NCBI GenBank assembly: GCA_036564245.1
Contig: DATCKU010000027.1
Location: forward strand, 112,418-176,417
Length of the DNA: 64,000 nt
Origin: Thermasporomyces sp036564245
GTDB lineage: Bacteria; Actinomycetota; Actinomycetes; Propionibacteriales; Actinopolymorphaceae
Reading direction: 5' to 3'
A model generated the notes under the pieces. The model saw only the letters and a list, made by a program, of their open reading frames with translations, was not told the DNA's origin and ran no database searches. Positions 34,664 to 45,777 of the stretch are shown piece after piece. The stretch's first letter is position 1; every line of letters begins with the position of its first letter. Made by a program: the position numbers and the translations under genes.

Positions 34664-35413
34664 GACGCTCGGCACGTATCCGAAGGCCCGCTCCACGTCA
34701 TCGTGTGCAGAAGGCAAACCTCACCGACCAGGAGACTGACCAAAGGCGAACCTGGATCGCCGGAGAACACCACAGAAAGTGGAACAGCTTCAGGTGCAAA
34801 AGCTTCGGTCGACACGTTGGTCCCAAGCGTCCGCTCTCGATGACCCGTCACGTGGGCATCTCTGGTAGCCGCTGTCGTGTCATGTCCAGATGGTTGGCCG
34901 ACGTGTGGCGAACACCGTGCAGCCACGCGACGTCGACGCTGCCACGCAGGCTGTGTGCTGGAACTCCCAGTCACCACAGCGGCAAACCGGGCTGAAGCGA
35001 GGAGCTCCAGTCACACTCCATGACAGGGATGGATTCCCACCTAGCGAGGCGGAGCTCGTCGGCGGCCAAGCCGTCAACCGGATCGAGATGGTCCGCTTGG
35101 AGCAGGACACTGGGTCGTCGAAACGGCGAGTCGTCGCTCATGTCTGCACGGCCTGTACCGCTCGCATGGTCTCCGATCGACGACGTGGATGACGCGTGTG
35201 ACGTCGTGGTGGTGATTCTCCGCCAACGGAGAGACACTGGTTGTGACGGTCGACGATGCGCCGAGACCGGAAACCACCGGAGGTTGGCTGTTCCCACCAG
35301 GATCGTAGGAGCGGCATACTGGCCGACGCACATGGTCGGGTCGATCGCCGTGGATCCCGCGGTGCGTCTCGGCCGCCACGGGGCCAGTCGTCATCGGTAC
35401 AGGAGGATCCGTT
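34664..35413 (+). other. Gene-free stretch of 750 bases
   Basis: No ORF here has a family signature, a ribosome site or codon use convincing enough to support a gene. Several short frames on both strands are open (for example about 34890-35192 plus) but look random. The last 100 bases include a promoter-like region and a strong AGGAGG site for the next gene. It could be a decayed gene or carry a structured RNA; I see neither clearly. Confidence 0.5.
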
Positions 35414-35902
35414 ATGACAGACATCCGCCCTCGGGCAGCCGTCCTGGCGACGCTCGGCGCCATCGCCGTAGCCGCCAGCGCGTACTTTGACTGGCTGGCC
35501 GGTCGCTCGCCGCGTGACATCCCGGTGCAGCAACTGCTCCTGCAAGGCGGTAGCACGGACACCGTCATGGACTACTGGCAGTCCATGGCCACGCCGCTCG
35601 TCGTGATCAGCGCGATCGGAGTGCTGGGCGCGCTGTTCTTGTCCCGTTTCCTGCTCTGGCTCGCGTTCCTGTTCGACCTGGCTGCGTTGGGCCTGTGGGT
35701 CGCGAGCGTGGTCCTGGAGGCCTCCCCCGGTGAGGTGGTCGTCGGCGACCTCCAGGCCGGCGCGTGGATCGCACTCGGTTCTGTGATCCTGCTGCTCATC
35801 GGTGCGGCCGCCCTCCGCCGTCGCCCGAACGAGGTCGAAGAAGAGGACGAGTTCGAGACGCCGCCGCTCACTCGCCAGATGGCAGTCGACGACGGCCCGT
35901 GA
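35414..35902 (+). CDS. Small integral membrane protein of unknown function
   Basis: 162 residues with an N-terminal helix (AAVLATLGAIAVAASAYFDW), a loop of about 30 residues rich in polar residues, then three membrane helices (TPLVVISAIGVLGALFLSRF, LLWLAFLFDLAALGLWVASV, WIALGSVILLLIGAAAL) and an acidic tail NEVEEEDEFETPP. It resembles four-helix actinobacterial membrane proteins without known role. The ATG has a very strong AGGAGGATC site. It is convergent with acnA. No motif reveals function. Confidence 0.8.
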   Translation: MTDIRPRAAVLATLGAIAVAASAYFDWLAGRSPRDIPVQQLLLQGGSTDTVMDYWQSMATPLVVISAIGVLGALFLSRFLLWLAFLFDLAALGLWVASVVLEASPGEVVVGDLQAGAWIALGSVILLLIGAAALRRRPNEVEEEDEFETPPLTRQMAVDDGP

Positions 35903-35926
35903 GCAGGCAGGGCCTGGCAGGCACTG

Positions 35927-35979
35927 CAGGCGGGCGCTCCCCGCGACACCCGTTGATGGCCGCGGGCAGCACCCGCCTG
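35927..35979. terminator. Possible terminator hairpin before the acnA stop
   Basis: CAGGCGGG (35927-35934) can pair with CCCGCCTG (35972-35979), eight base pairs around a 37-base loop between convergent genes. The loop is long, so confidence is limited. Confidence 0.35.
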
Positions 35980-35987
35980 GCGTGCTG

Positions 35988-38801
<2,814 letters not shown>

Positions 38802-38914
38802 CGTCCGCTCCTCATCGCTAGTCGCTCATCGGGCGCCTGCTCACACATCGCCTGCCATCCTGCCCGGGGCCAACCAGGACAGAACCGACCAGGCTCGCTG
38901 ACCCGATCCCAAAG

Positions 38915-38932
38915 TATCTCGATGTCAAGATA
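38915..38932 (-). promoter_or_regulatory. Imperfect palindrome upstream of acnA
   Basis: On the minus strand TATCTTGACATCGAGATA, symmetric at 14 of 18 positions, lies 114-131 bases before the acnA start, inside the gap after the WYL gene. It contains TTGACA and could be either a promoter -35 element or a repressor site. The binding protein is not known to me. Confidence 0.4.
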
Positions 38933-38943
38933 TAGTCTACCGC

Positions 38944-39990
38944 TCAGCCTTCACCATGGGGGGTGCCGGTAGGACCTCTCGCGCCTGCGTACTCCCCATG
39001 CGCGCACTGCGATCGTTCCGCAGCCGACATCAGCCTCTGCGCCAGCGCGCGGCAGCGGTCCGTGAGCTCTGGCGGGTCGAGGACGTCGAAGTCGTACCCC
39101 AGCAGCACCATGTGCATCAGGATGAAGTCGAGGTTCCAACCGCCACTGCGCACCTCGCAGAGGTCACTGCCTCTCGGAATGACGACTGCCGCCGAGGGCG
39201 GAAGCTGCGCGCGCACGGAGTCAGCCGACGCGTGCAGGAGGAACCGCGCTTGGTACTTGTAGACCCCACTCGCCACACGCTCCTGCACGTAGGCCGCCGC
39301 GTCGGGCGCCGCACGGGGCCGGAAGTGCCAGGTCCGAGCAGAAACCTCGCTCATCCGGTCGACGCGGAAGCTGCGCCAGTCGTCACGATCGAGGTCGTAG
39401 GCGAGGAGATACCAACGCCGGTCGGAGGCGACGAGGCGATACGGCTCGACCCGGCGCCGCCGCATCTCGTTCCCGGACGGGTAGTCGAAGCTCACCTCGA
39501 CCTCATCGCGGCAGGCTCTGGCCAGCGTCATCAGCGCCTTGGCATCCACGAGGGTCCGGCCGCCGCCGAACGACTCCACCGTGGCGGAAAGCGCCCGTAC
39601 CTCGTGCCGCAGCCGGGCCGGCAGGACCTGGTCGAGCTTGGACAACGCTCGAAGTGCCGCGTCACCGGCCCCGGCGACCGCACCACCTGCGCCGGCGAGG
39701 AGGGAGACCGCGACAGCGATGGCCTCCTCGTCGTCGAGCAGCAGCGGCGGGAGGTCCTGCCCAGCGCCGAGGTGGTATCCGCCACCGACACCCTGGCTCG
39801 CATGCACGAGATAGCCGAGCGCGCGCAGTCGCTCGACGTCACGCCGCACCGTGCGCGGCGTGACCCCGAGGCGCTCGGCAAGCTCAGGCCCGGTCCAGAC
39901 CCGGCGCTGCTGCAGCAGTCCGAGCAGGGCGAGCACGCGTTCGGTCGTACCTCGCTCGTCGGCATGGGCTCCGGTCATGTCACGGCTCAT
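38944..39990 (-). CDS. WYL-domain transcriptional regulator (DeoR-type HTH)
   Basis: 348 residues. An N-terminal winged helix reads TTERVLALLGLLQQRRVWTG with ELAERLGVTPRTVRRDVERL, the helix-turn-helix of the YafY/DeoR group. The WYL domain is around residues 135-210, with VEPYRLVASDRRWYLLAYD in place of the W-Y-L core, and a C-terminal WCX-like extension. WYL domains sense ligands or nucleic acids. The start at the chosen ATG leaves the inverted repeat in front of the gene; a far upstream ATG would put that repeat in the coding region. It probably represses the divergent DinB-VOC genes and itself through that repeat. Confidence 0.88.
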   Translation of the reverse strand: MSRDMTGAHADERGTTERVLALLGLLQQRRVWTGPELAERLGVTPRTVRRDVERLRALGYLVHASQGVGGGYHLGAGQDLPPLLLDDEEAIAVAVSLLAGAGGAVAGAGDAALRALSKLDQVLPARLRHEVRALSATVESFGGGRTLVDAKALMTLARACRDEVEVSFDYPSGNEMRRRRVEPYRLVASDRRWYLLAYDLDRDDWRSFRVDRMSEVSARTWHFRPRAAPDAAAYVQERVASGVYKYQARFLLHASADSVRAQLPPSAAVVIPRGSDLCEVRSGGWNLDFILMHMVLLGYDFDVLDPPELTDRCRALAQRLMSAAERSQCAHGEYAGARGPTGTPHGEG

Positions 39991-40017
39991 GTCACCTGCC
40001 ACCAAGCCTGCACGAAA

Positions 40018-40040
40018 TAGCGGACCGAAACTGTCCGCTA
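40018..40040. promoter_or_regulatory. Inverted-repeat operator between the WYL regulator and the DinB gene
   Basis: TAGCGGAC, seven bases, GTCCGCTA: a perfect 8-bp inverted repeat placed 27 bases from the WYL start and 20 bases from the divergent DinB start. Position and symmetry fit an autoregulatory operator for the WYL protein; the binding itself is inference. Confidence 0.65.
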
Positions 40041-40060
40041 CCCGTGCCAGGGTAGCCCTC

Positions 40061-40636
40061 ATGGATGTGAAACAACTCGACTGGAATCAGGAGCTACGCG
40101 ACCAGTGGGAGTGGCACTGGAACCACCAGGTCCGCGCCCGGCTCGAGGGTCTCACCGACGACGAGTACTTCTGGTCTCCGGTGCCGAACGCCTGGAGCGT
40201 GCGGCCACGAGGCACGTCGACCGCCCCGATACAGGCCGGTGCTGGCGACTTCACGATCGACTACGCCTTCCCCCAGCCGGATCCTGCTCCCTTCACCACG
40301 ATCGCCTGGAGGTTAGGTCACGTCATCGTCGGCGTCCTCGCCATGCGCAACGCGGCCCACTTCGGCGCACCGCCCGCGTCGTACCAGACCTGGGAGTACG
40401 CCGGCACCGCTGCCGAGGCGCTCGACCAGCTCGACACCCAGCTCGAGATCTGGCTGGCCGGCGTACGTCGCCTCGGTGAGGAGGGACTCCGGGTTCCGGT
40501 CGGCGACAAGGAGCCGTACCCCGAGTCGCCCATGGCTGGTCTCGTGCTGCACATCCACCGCGAGCTCATCCACCACCTGTCCGAAGTGTGCCTGCTGCGC
40601 GACCTCTACCTGTACACGAGGGGAGGAAACGGATGA
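40061..40636 (+). CDS. DinB-family protein
   Basis: 191 residues, four-helix DinB/YfiT-like fold. Segments WEWHWNHQVRARLEGLTDDEYFW and RLGHVIVGVLAMRNAAHFG give the first helices with a histidine, and VLHIHRELIHHLSEVCLLRDLY near the C-terminus supplies the conserved HxxxHH metal histidines. Members bind zinc or nickel and are thought to be thiol (bacillithiol or mycothiol) transferases. The ATG lies just after the inverted repeat and the next gene overlaps by four bases (ATGA). It is likely induced when the WYL regulator lets go. Confidence 0.87.
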   Translation: MDVKQLDWNQELRDQWEWHWNHQVRARLEGLTDDEYFWSPVPNAWSVRPRGTSTAPIQAGAGDFTIDYAFPQPDPAPFTTIAWRLGHVIVGVLAMRNAAHFGAPPASYQTWEYAGTAAEALDQLDTQLEIWLAGVRRLGEEGLRVPVGDKEPYPESPMAGLVLHIHRELIHHLSEVCLLRDLYLYTRGGNG

Positions 40637-41094
40637 GTCGCGAGGTGCAGGTCACCTTCGACGCTCACGATCCAGTGGCGCTGTCGGCGTTCTGGCGCGA
40701 GGTCCTGGGCTATGTCTATCCCGCCCCACCCGGCGTCGACCTGCCGGAGGGCGCCGACCCGTTGGCCGCATGGGACGAGTTCCTGACGCGCATGGGTGTA
40801 CCGGAGGAGCGGCGCGGCGGGGCGTCGGCCCTCGAGGACCCGGAAGGGCGTGGTCCGCGGTTGTACTTCCAGAAGGTGCCAGAGGGCAAGGTCGCCAAGA
40901 ATCGCCTGCACCTCGACGTCCGGGCGGCGCCAGGGCTGGAGGGTGAGGAGCGGATGGCGGCGCTCGAGGCCGAATGCGATCGGCTCGTGGCGCTGGGGGC
41001 GACGCGATTGCGTCGTCAGGAGCCCGATCCCCCGATGACGGGCGGTTTCATCGTGATGGCCGATCCCGAAGGCAACGAGTTCTGCCTGGACTGA
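40633..41094 (+). CDS. VOC-family (glyoxalase-like) protein
   Basis: 153 residues, two beta-alpha-beta-beta-beta modules of the vicinal oxygen chelate superfamily: VQVTFDAHDPVALSAFWREVLGY, NRLHLDVRAAPGLEGEERM and FIVMADPEGNEFCLD. The metal-site residues expected (His, and Glu in NEFCLD) are present. It belongs to the glyoxalase-like group with unknown substrate in actinobacteria. Start ATG is preceded by GGAGG inside the DinB stop region, and the ATGA overlap means coupled translation. With DinB it forms a two-gene unit that may handle a reactive small molecule. Confidence 0.87.
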   Translation: MSREVQVTFDAHDPVALSAFWREVLGYVYPAPPGVDLPEGADPLAAWDEFLTRMGVPEERRGGASALEDPEGRGPRLYFQKVPEGKVAKNRLHLDVRAAPGLEGEERMAALEAECDRLVALGATRLRRQEPDPPMTGGFIVMADPEGNEFCLD

Positions 41095-41102
41095 CGGACC
41101 TG

Positions 41103-41148
41103 GCGACCGCCGCTCAGCGTGGGTGGGGGTGCTGCTGGCGGCGGTCGC
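41103..41148. terminator. Terminator hairpin overlapping the end of the copD-ctaG gene
   Basis: GCGACCGCCGC (41103-41113) pairs perfectly with GCGGCGGTCGC (41138-41148), 11 bp around a 24-base loop. It lies just after the VOC stop and reaches into the last codons of the convergent gene, so it may serve both. Confidence 0.5.
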
Positions 41149-43168
41149 GGGCCGCAAGCTGGGCGAGCCACGCGTTGTAGGCGGACAGCTCCTCGTCCGT
41201 GCCGGCTTCGACTCGGCGGTCGAAGCGACGTGCCTCCCGGGCATCGGAGCGCAGCCACTGGATGAAGATCACGCCGAGCACGAGCAGCGTGGGGATCTCC
41301 GCGGTCGCCCAGGCGATGCCGCCGCCGACATTCTGGTCGGCGAGTGGGTCCACCCAACCGAGCCGAAGCGCGGAGTACCACTCCGCGCCGATCAGGGTGG
41401 TGCTCGTCATCACGATGACGCCGAAGAACGCGTGGAACGGAAGCGATGCGAAGAGCAGCAGCAAGCGCCCGACGGCAGGGAGCTTGCGCGGCAGCGGGTC
41501 CAGACCCATCACCACGACGAAGTAGAGGGCGCCGGCAGCCAGGAAATGCACGACCATGGCGAGGTGGCCGAGGTGTGACTGCATGGCCCACACGAACGTC
41601 GGCGAGAAGTAGAACGCATACAAGCTGACGACATAGACACCGAGCGCCACCGGCGGAAACGTGAGAACTCTGACCGGCCGACTGTGCAGCACGGCGAGGA
41701 GCCATTCGCGCAGCCCTCGGTCGCCCCAGTCCGTCTCGGGGTCGGCACCGGATCCGCTGGCGGCTCGCGGTCGCGCTGGTAGCGCACGGAGCGCGAGCGT
41801 CACGGGCGCGGCCATCGCGAGCAGGATCGGTGCCAGCATGCCGAGCACCATGTGCTGCACCATGTGCACGCTGAACAGCGCGGGCGCGTAGGTCGCGATG
41901 CCGCTGCAGAGCACGATCACCGTCACGGCGACGCCGGCGATCCAGGAGATCGTCCGGCCGACCGGCCAGCCGATCCCGCGGGTCCGCAGGCGCCACACTC
42001 CACGCAGGTAGCCGACGATCGCCATCCCTGCGAGGACCACCACGAGAACATCCACGCGAACCAACGTGACCAGGTTGCCCGGTGAGATCGGAGGCACGGC
42101 GTACCCGATGATCGCCTCCGCTGTCGACTTCGGTCGAAGCTCCTCGCCTGCTGGTGGCGCCGTGCGAGACAGCGCAACCGCCAACGCCACGGTGGCGACC
42201 ATGATGCCGGCTTCGACGAAGCCGAACCTGCGGAACGCGCCAGGCGTTCCGCGTTGGATGCCGGGCAGGGTCGCCCGCCGGTGCCACCATCCGAACCCGC
42301 CCAACAGCACGAGAGCGATCACCTTGCCGATCACAAGTCGCCCGTAGGCGGTCGTGATCAGCTGCTCGAGGCTCGTCAACCGAGTCCAGGCATTGGCCAC
42401 GCCGGAGATGGCGACGGCGACGAAGCACCACAGCGCCGCCGTGCTGAACTTCGGGACCGCCGACCGGAGCACCGCATCGTGCCGTCGGCTGAACACGAGG
42501 AGCGCCCCCAGACCGCCTATCCAGATGCTGACCGCCACGACATGCACGATCAGGCTCGAGGTGGCGATGTCGTGGTTGGCGGCACTGGACGAGTGGCCAG
42601 CGAGTGCCGGAGGCAGCGTGGCCGCGATGCCGAGGATCAAGAGCAGGGCCGTCGCGTTCGGCGTCCGCACGTTGTGCGCGGTCGCGGCGAGGATCACGGC
42701 AAGGACCACCACGACTGCCAGGGCACGGCCTTGCACGGTGTCGGCGATGAAGCTCGCCAGCATGCCCTGGTAGTCGACCTGAGTTGGAGGTACGCCGAGG
42801 AAGTCCGACAGCGTGAGTCCGAGGCTGACCGCTGCGGCAGCAGCCCAGACCCACGCCCCCGTGCGTGCCGCCTTGACCGCGCGCTCCCCGCTGGGGTGAA
42901 GCGTGGTGCCACGCGATGGTGCGATGACGGCGAAGACCAAGGAGCCGACCACAGCCACCGCCGCGAGGTCGAGCACCAGCTTGGCGATCGGGAGGCCCCA
43001 AGCCGTGACAGGGCCGGGATCGGGAAGCCCTGCCGGGATGGGTGCGGGGTTGCCCCCGATCACCAGGGCGACGAGGAGCACGGCGACGGCACCCGCCGCG
43101 ACGCCGACCCAGAGCAGGGGCCTCGGCACCACTCGTACGAGGCGCGCCGAATCACCGTGCTCAGCCAT
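41114..43168 (-). CDS. CopD-CtaG fusion membrane protein (copper import and cytochrome c oxidase assembly)
   Basis: 684 residues with about 14 membrane helices. The N-terminal half is a CopD domain (helices with LTLSDFLGVPPTQVDY, and ISIWIGGLGALLVFSRRH-like VSIWIGGLGALLVFSRRHDA with copper-region His). The C-terminal half from about residue 390 is a caa3-type CtaG domain with FSVHMVQHMVLGMLAPILLA, FVWAMQSHLGHLAMVVHFLA and LPFHAFFGVIVM, all with the usual histidines. Such fusions are typical of actinobacteria and supply copper to cytochrome oxidase. The neighbours copC and ycnI support the copper role. Membrane location is clear. Confidence 0.93.
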   Translation of the reverse strand: MAEHGDSARLVRVVPRPLLWVGVAAGAVAVLLVALVIGGNPAPIPAGLPDPGPVTAWGLPIAKLVLDLAAVAVVGSLVFAVIAPSRGTTLHPSGERAVKAARTGAWVWAAAAAVSLGLTLSDFLGVPPTQVDYQGMLASFIADTVQGRALAVVVVLAVILAATAHNVRTPNATALLLILGIAATLPPALAGHSSSAANHDIATSSLIVHVVAVSIWIGGLGALLVFSRRHDAVLRSAVPKFSTAALWCFVAVAISGVANAWTRLTSLEQLITTAYGRLVIGKVIALVLLGGFGWWHRRATLPGIQRGTPGAFRRFGFVEAGIMVATVALAVALSRTAPPAGEELRPKSTAEAIIGYAVPPISPGNLVTLVRVDVLVVVLAGMAIVGYLRGVWRLRTRGIGWPVGRTISWIAGVAVTVIVLCSGIATYAPALFSVHMVQHMVLGMLAPILLAMAAPVTLALRALPARPRAASGSGADPETDWGDRGLREWLLAVLHSRPVRVLTFPPVALGVYVVSLYAFYFSPTFVWAMQSHLGHLAMVVHFLAAGALYFVVVMGLDPLPRKLPAVGRLLLLFASLPFHAFFGVIVMTSTTLIGAEWYSALRLGWVDPLADQNVGGGIAWATAEIPTLLVLGVIFIQWLRSDAREARRFDRRVEAGTDEELSAYNAWLAQLAARDRRQQHPHPR

Positions 43169-43213
43169 GACGCCACTCCTGTCCCACTTCGTCCTGTTCG
43201 GTTCGCCGCACGG

Positions 43214-43855
43214 TCATCTGTCGGGCCCACCTGCTCGGCGTCGACGTGCCCAGACAGCCGCCCCGACGACGGCACCGACCACACCGACTCCGCCGACAAG
43301 GCCGACCCACGGCCATGCGGACTGCTGTCCGCCCGACTGGTCGCTCGCAACCTGGCGGGCATCCGTGTCCTGCGTACGGCTGCTCTCTGATGCCGTGCCA
43401 GGAGGTTCCGATTCCGGTGTCTCGGACTGCCCGGACGATCCCTGCCTCACTCGGAAACTGAACTCGCCCGAGATCGGATGGCCGTCGGCCGACACGACTC
43501 GCCAGGCCACGCGATAGCGCCCGGCTGGCCCCGACCCCTGCAACGGCTGCGTCGCTGTCGAACCCGAGACCTGAAGTGACCCACGCTGGTAGGTCTTGCC
43601 GTCGGGGCCGGTGACGACGACCACGCCGAAGCGTTGACCCACCGGCTCGTCGAACGTCAACGTGACCGCGTCCGGTGGGCGGTCCACCGTCGACCCCGCC
43701 GCCGGGGTCGTCGACTCGAGCGAGTTGTGCGCCGACGCAGGACGGGCAGCCCATGTCCAGGCGTACGTACACGCCACCAGCATGACCGTGAGGACGAACA
43801 GTCGTGCGAGCGGGGTGGCGCCACGATGCCTGCGCCACCTGTCCGAAGCCGTCAC
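43214..43855 (-). CDS. copC: Copper-binding periplasmic protein CopC with membrane anchor
   Basis: 213 residues. A signal peptide precedes the mature N-terminus SAHNSLESTTPAAGSTV, where the histidine after cleavage is the copper ligand of CopC. The beta-sandwich has AVTLTFDEPVGQRFG and RYRVAWRVVSADGHPISGEF with the second copper His. A Ser/Glu/Pro-rich linker, a C-terminal transmembrane helix (WPWVGLVGGVGVVGAVVGAA) and a basic tail anchor it in the membrane facing out. It overlaps the ycnI stop by four bases and leads to copD-ctaG, the known order. Confidence 0.93.
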   Translation of the reverse strand: MTASDRWRRHRGATPLARLFVLTVMLVACTYAWTWAARPASAHNSLESTTPAAGSTVDRPPDAVTLTFDEPVGQRFGVVVVTGPDGKTYQRGSLQVSGSTATQPLQGSGPAGRYRVAWRVVSADGHPISGEFSFRVRQGSSGQSETPESEPPGTASESSRTQDTDARQVASDQSGGQQSAWPWVGLVGGVGVVGAVVGAAVWARRRRAGGPDR

Positions 43856-44631
43856 GATCCCGCCACCCTTCGGCGTACCACGACCAACGTCGCCATCGCG
43901 GTCACGAGGCAGACAACGCCGACCACCAGCGCCGCCGCGCTGAGAGCTCGGGCTGTCCCGTCGACGGTACGCGACGATGCCGCGGCAGCACGCGACTGAT
44001 CAGCACCCCCACGAGCCGTCTGGTCGGAGTCGGACTGGTCCGCCTTCGTCCCGCTGTCGGACGCGGCCGAGATCGCCGGTCGGTTCGACTCCGGGACCAG
44101 GGTGAGCACCGGTGCGGGATGCTCAGGCTCCGGCTGGCCGGCACGAACCGGATCGTCCCACGCGACCACTGTGCCATCGTCGTACGTCTGGACCGCTGGG
44201 AAGGCGATCGTCTCGGTGCGCGGCAGCGGACCCACCGCGACCTCGAACTCCTCGAACTCGTCGGGCCCGACTTTCACGCCCGGCTTCGCAGTCCAGGTGA
44301 TCGAGGTGACCGCCTCGTCGACTTCGAAGTCTCCGACATCCACCGGCTTCGGCAGCTTCGCCCTGACGACCCGGGCTGTCCATCCGGGATGGGGTCTCGT
44401 CCGGACGGAGGCGAACGGCGTGTCTTGCGGGAACCGGACCGTGAGCTTGACCGTCGATGCGCTGTCGGACTCGTTGGGGACGCGGAAGGCGAGCTTGGTG
44501 TAGCCGCCCTGGACCTCCTCGCTCGGATTGACGGTGACATGGGCCAAGGCCGGCACAGCCGAGCACAGGACGACACCTGCCGTGACGGCCCCCGTCACTG
44601 CGGCACGAGTAACCAAAGAGCGAGCAAACAC
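43852..44631 (-). CDS. ycnI: YcnI/DUF1775 copper-related protein
   Basis: 259 residues. The N-terminus FARSLVTRAAVTGAVTAG and the following hydrophobic run make a signal peptide cleaved at about PALA-HV; the mature protein begins HVTVNPSEEVQG, with the histidine that binds copper in YcnI. The DUF1775 beta domain reads TKLAFRVPNESDSASTVKLT and FEVAVGPLPRTETIAFPA. A C-terminal helix (ALSAAALVVGVVCLVTAM) anchors it. I chose a GTG preceded by AAAGGA at the right spacing; an upstream ATG 12 codons earlier is less likely because the start here gives a perfect signal peptide. First of the copper unit ycnI-copC-copD/ctaG. Confidence 0.9.
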   Translation of the reverse strand: MFARSLVTRAAVTGAVTAGVVLCSAVPALAHVTVNPSEEVQGGYTKLAFRVPNESDSASTVKLTVRFPQDTPFASVRTRPHPGWTARVVRAKLPKPVDVGDFEVDEAVTSITWTAKPGVKVGPDEFEEFEVAVGPLPRTETIAFPAVQTYDDGTVVAWDDPVRAGQPEPEHPAPVLTLVPESNRPAISAASDSGTKADQSDSDQTARGGADQSRAAAASSRTVDGTARALSAAALVVGVVCLVTAMATLVVVRRRVAGS

Positions 44632-44892
44632 GAGCAAATTCCTTTCAAGGTACGCGGGCGGCGTCATGCGGGCGCCGCCGACCAGTAGTCCTTGCGGGTT
44701 TTCGGGCGCGCAAGCTCGAGGGCGCGCCAGACCACGAGGCGGGCTGTTCCGCCAATGCGCCAGGGACGATCTGCACAGCCGATTGCGACCGCGCTGAATC
44801 GCAGTCGCTGAATCGCAGTCGCTGCCCGGCTGGGAGCCCGCGGAATCGACAGAAAGCTCGCGAGCCACTCCCTGGTTCTTGGCCTGAGCCCC

Positions 44893-45441
44893 TCAGGATG
44901 TGGACTTCTCGCGTGGAGGACCGCGCCGCGGATGGACTCGTCTGGTCAGGAGGTCAGGCACAGGTACGGCCTGGATCTGTGCGGCCGCGAGAGATGGCGG
45001 CGTCGGTGGAGGGACGACCGCCAGGGTTGGTATGCGTACGAAACGGAAGAGGTCGGCCAGCGCCCACAGCACGGCCTCACCACGCGACGCCAGCCATGCG
45101 GTCGCGACGGCAGCGGCCAGGTGTCCGACCGTCATCGAGACACCTGGGCCCGTCGATCCCGTGGCGTGGTGCGCCACGCCTGCCGGCTCGACCAGAGAAA
45201 ACGCCACGTGGAACGCCACTTGGGCGAGCAACGTCACGGCCAGGATGTTGCGAAACGACCGCTCGCGATCTGCCAGCACCGCGAAGCCGGCGGCACACAG
45301 GATCGCCACGCCAGCCCATGCCGAGACAGGAGGTATCCCCGCGCCGCCGAGCACATGCCCACCGAGCGCCAGCATGGCGCAGCACACCGCGAGCACGATC
45401 CCGCGGCTGATGCGCAGCAGCCCGCTCCCTGGATGGCTCAC
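44893..45441 (-). CDS. Four-helix membrane protein upstream of the copper genes
   Basis: 182 residues with four likely transmembrane helices (about GIVLAVCCAMLALGGHVLGG, WAGVAILCAAGFAVLAD, ILAVTLLAQVAFHVAFSLVE, VGHLAAAVATAWLASRGEAV) and a Pro/Arg-rich cytoplasmic tail ending RRGPPREKS. Several histidines sit at helix edges (HVLGG, AFHVAF, HH, GHL), which is common in copper-handling proteins but not proof. The GTG has a GGAGAAGGGA site; the 82-codon upstream frame is not convincing. It stands ahead of ycnI in the same direction and may be part of the copper unit. I do not recognise the family. Confidence 0.7.
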   Translation of the reverse strand: MSHPGSGLLRISRGIVLAVCCAMLALGGHVLGGAGIPPVSAWAGVAILCAAGFAVLADRERSFRNILAVTLLAQVAFHVAFSLVEPAGVAHHATGSTGPGVSMTVGHLAAAVATAWLASRGEAVLWALADLFRFVRIPTLAVVPPPTPPSLAAAQIQAVPVPDLLTRRVHPRRGPPREKSTS

Positions 45442-45777
45442 GACGCGTCCCTTCTCTCCGGCATGCTGTCGCCAGCCTACGAGTGCCTGGCTGCGGGTCA
45501 GGTGGTGGCCGCTCCGTTGGTCGTGCCAGGTCATGGTCACCGCGTGGATGCCGTCACGACGCCGGCGAGCAGCATGACGACTCGACCACAGATGCACCGC
45601 CGGTAGGCCAGCCAGCCCGAGGACGTGACATGCGACGAGAGGCGCTGGACACCCTCGGCATCTAAAGACCAGCCACATGAAGGACATGTCGGACCTGTCC
45701 GGGCAGGTTGGTCGGGCAGGTGAACGTCAGAAGGTATGGGGTTGTCGCACACGTCTTCACGATGCTGTCATGGCTTT
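45442..45777. promoter_or_regulatory. Divergent intergenic region with direct repeats
   Basis: The 336 bases between the membrane protein and the CGNR gene carry no supportable ORF. GGGCAGGT occurs twice 13 bases apart (45701-45708 and 45714-45721), after GGACATGTCGGACCTGTCC, which has internal symmetry. They are candidate binding sites, possibly for the CGNR protein itself. Confidence 0.35.

Noticed and set aside
34890..35192. 100-codon plus-strand frame in the gene-free stretch
   Set aside because: No ribosome site, no recognisable motif and mixed codon use; overlapping frames on the other strand are equally open.
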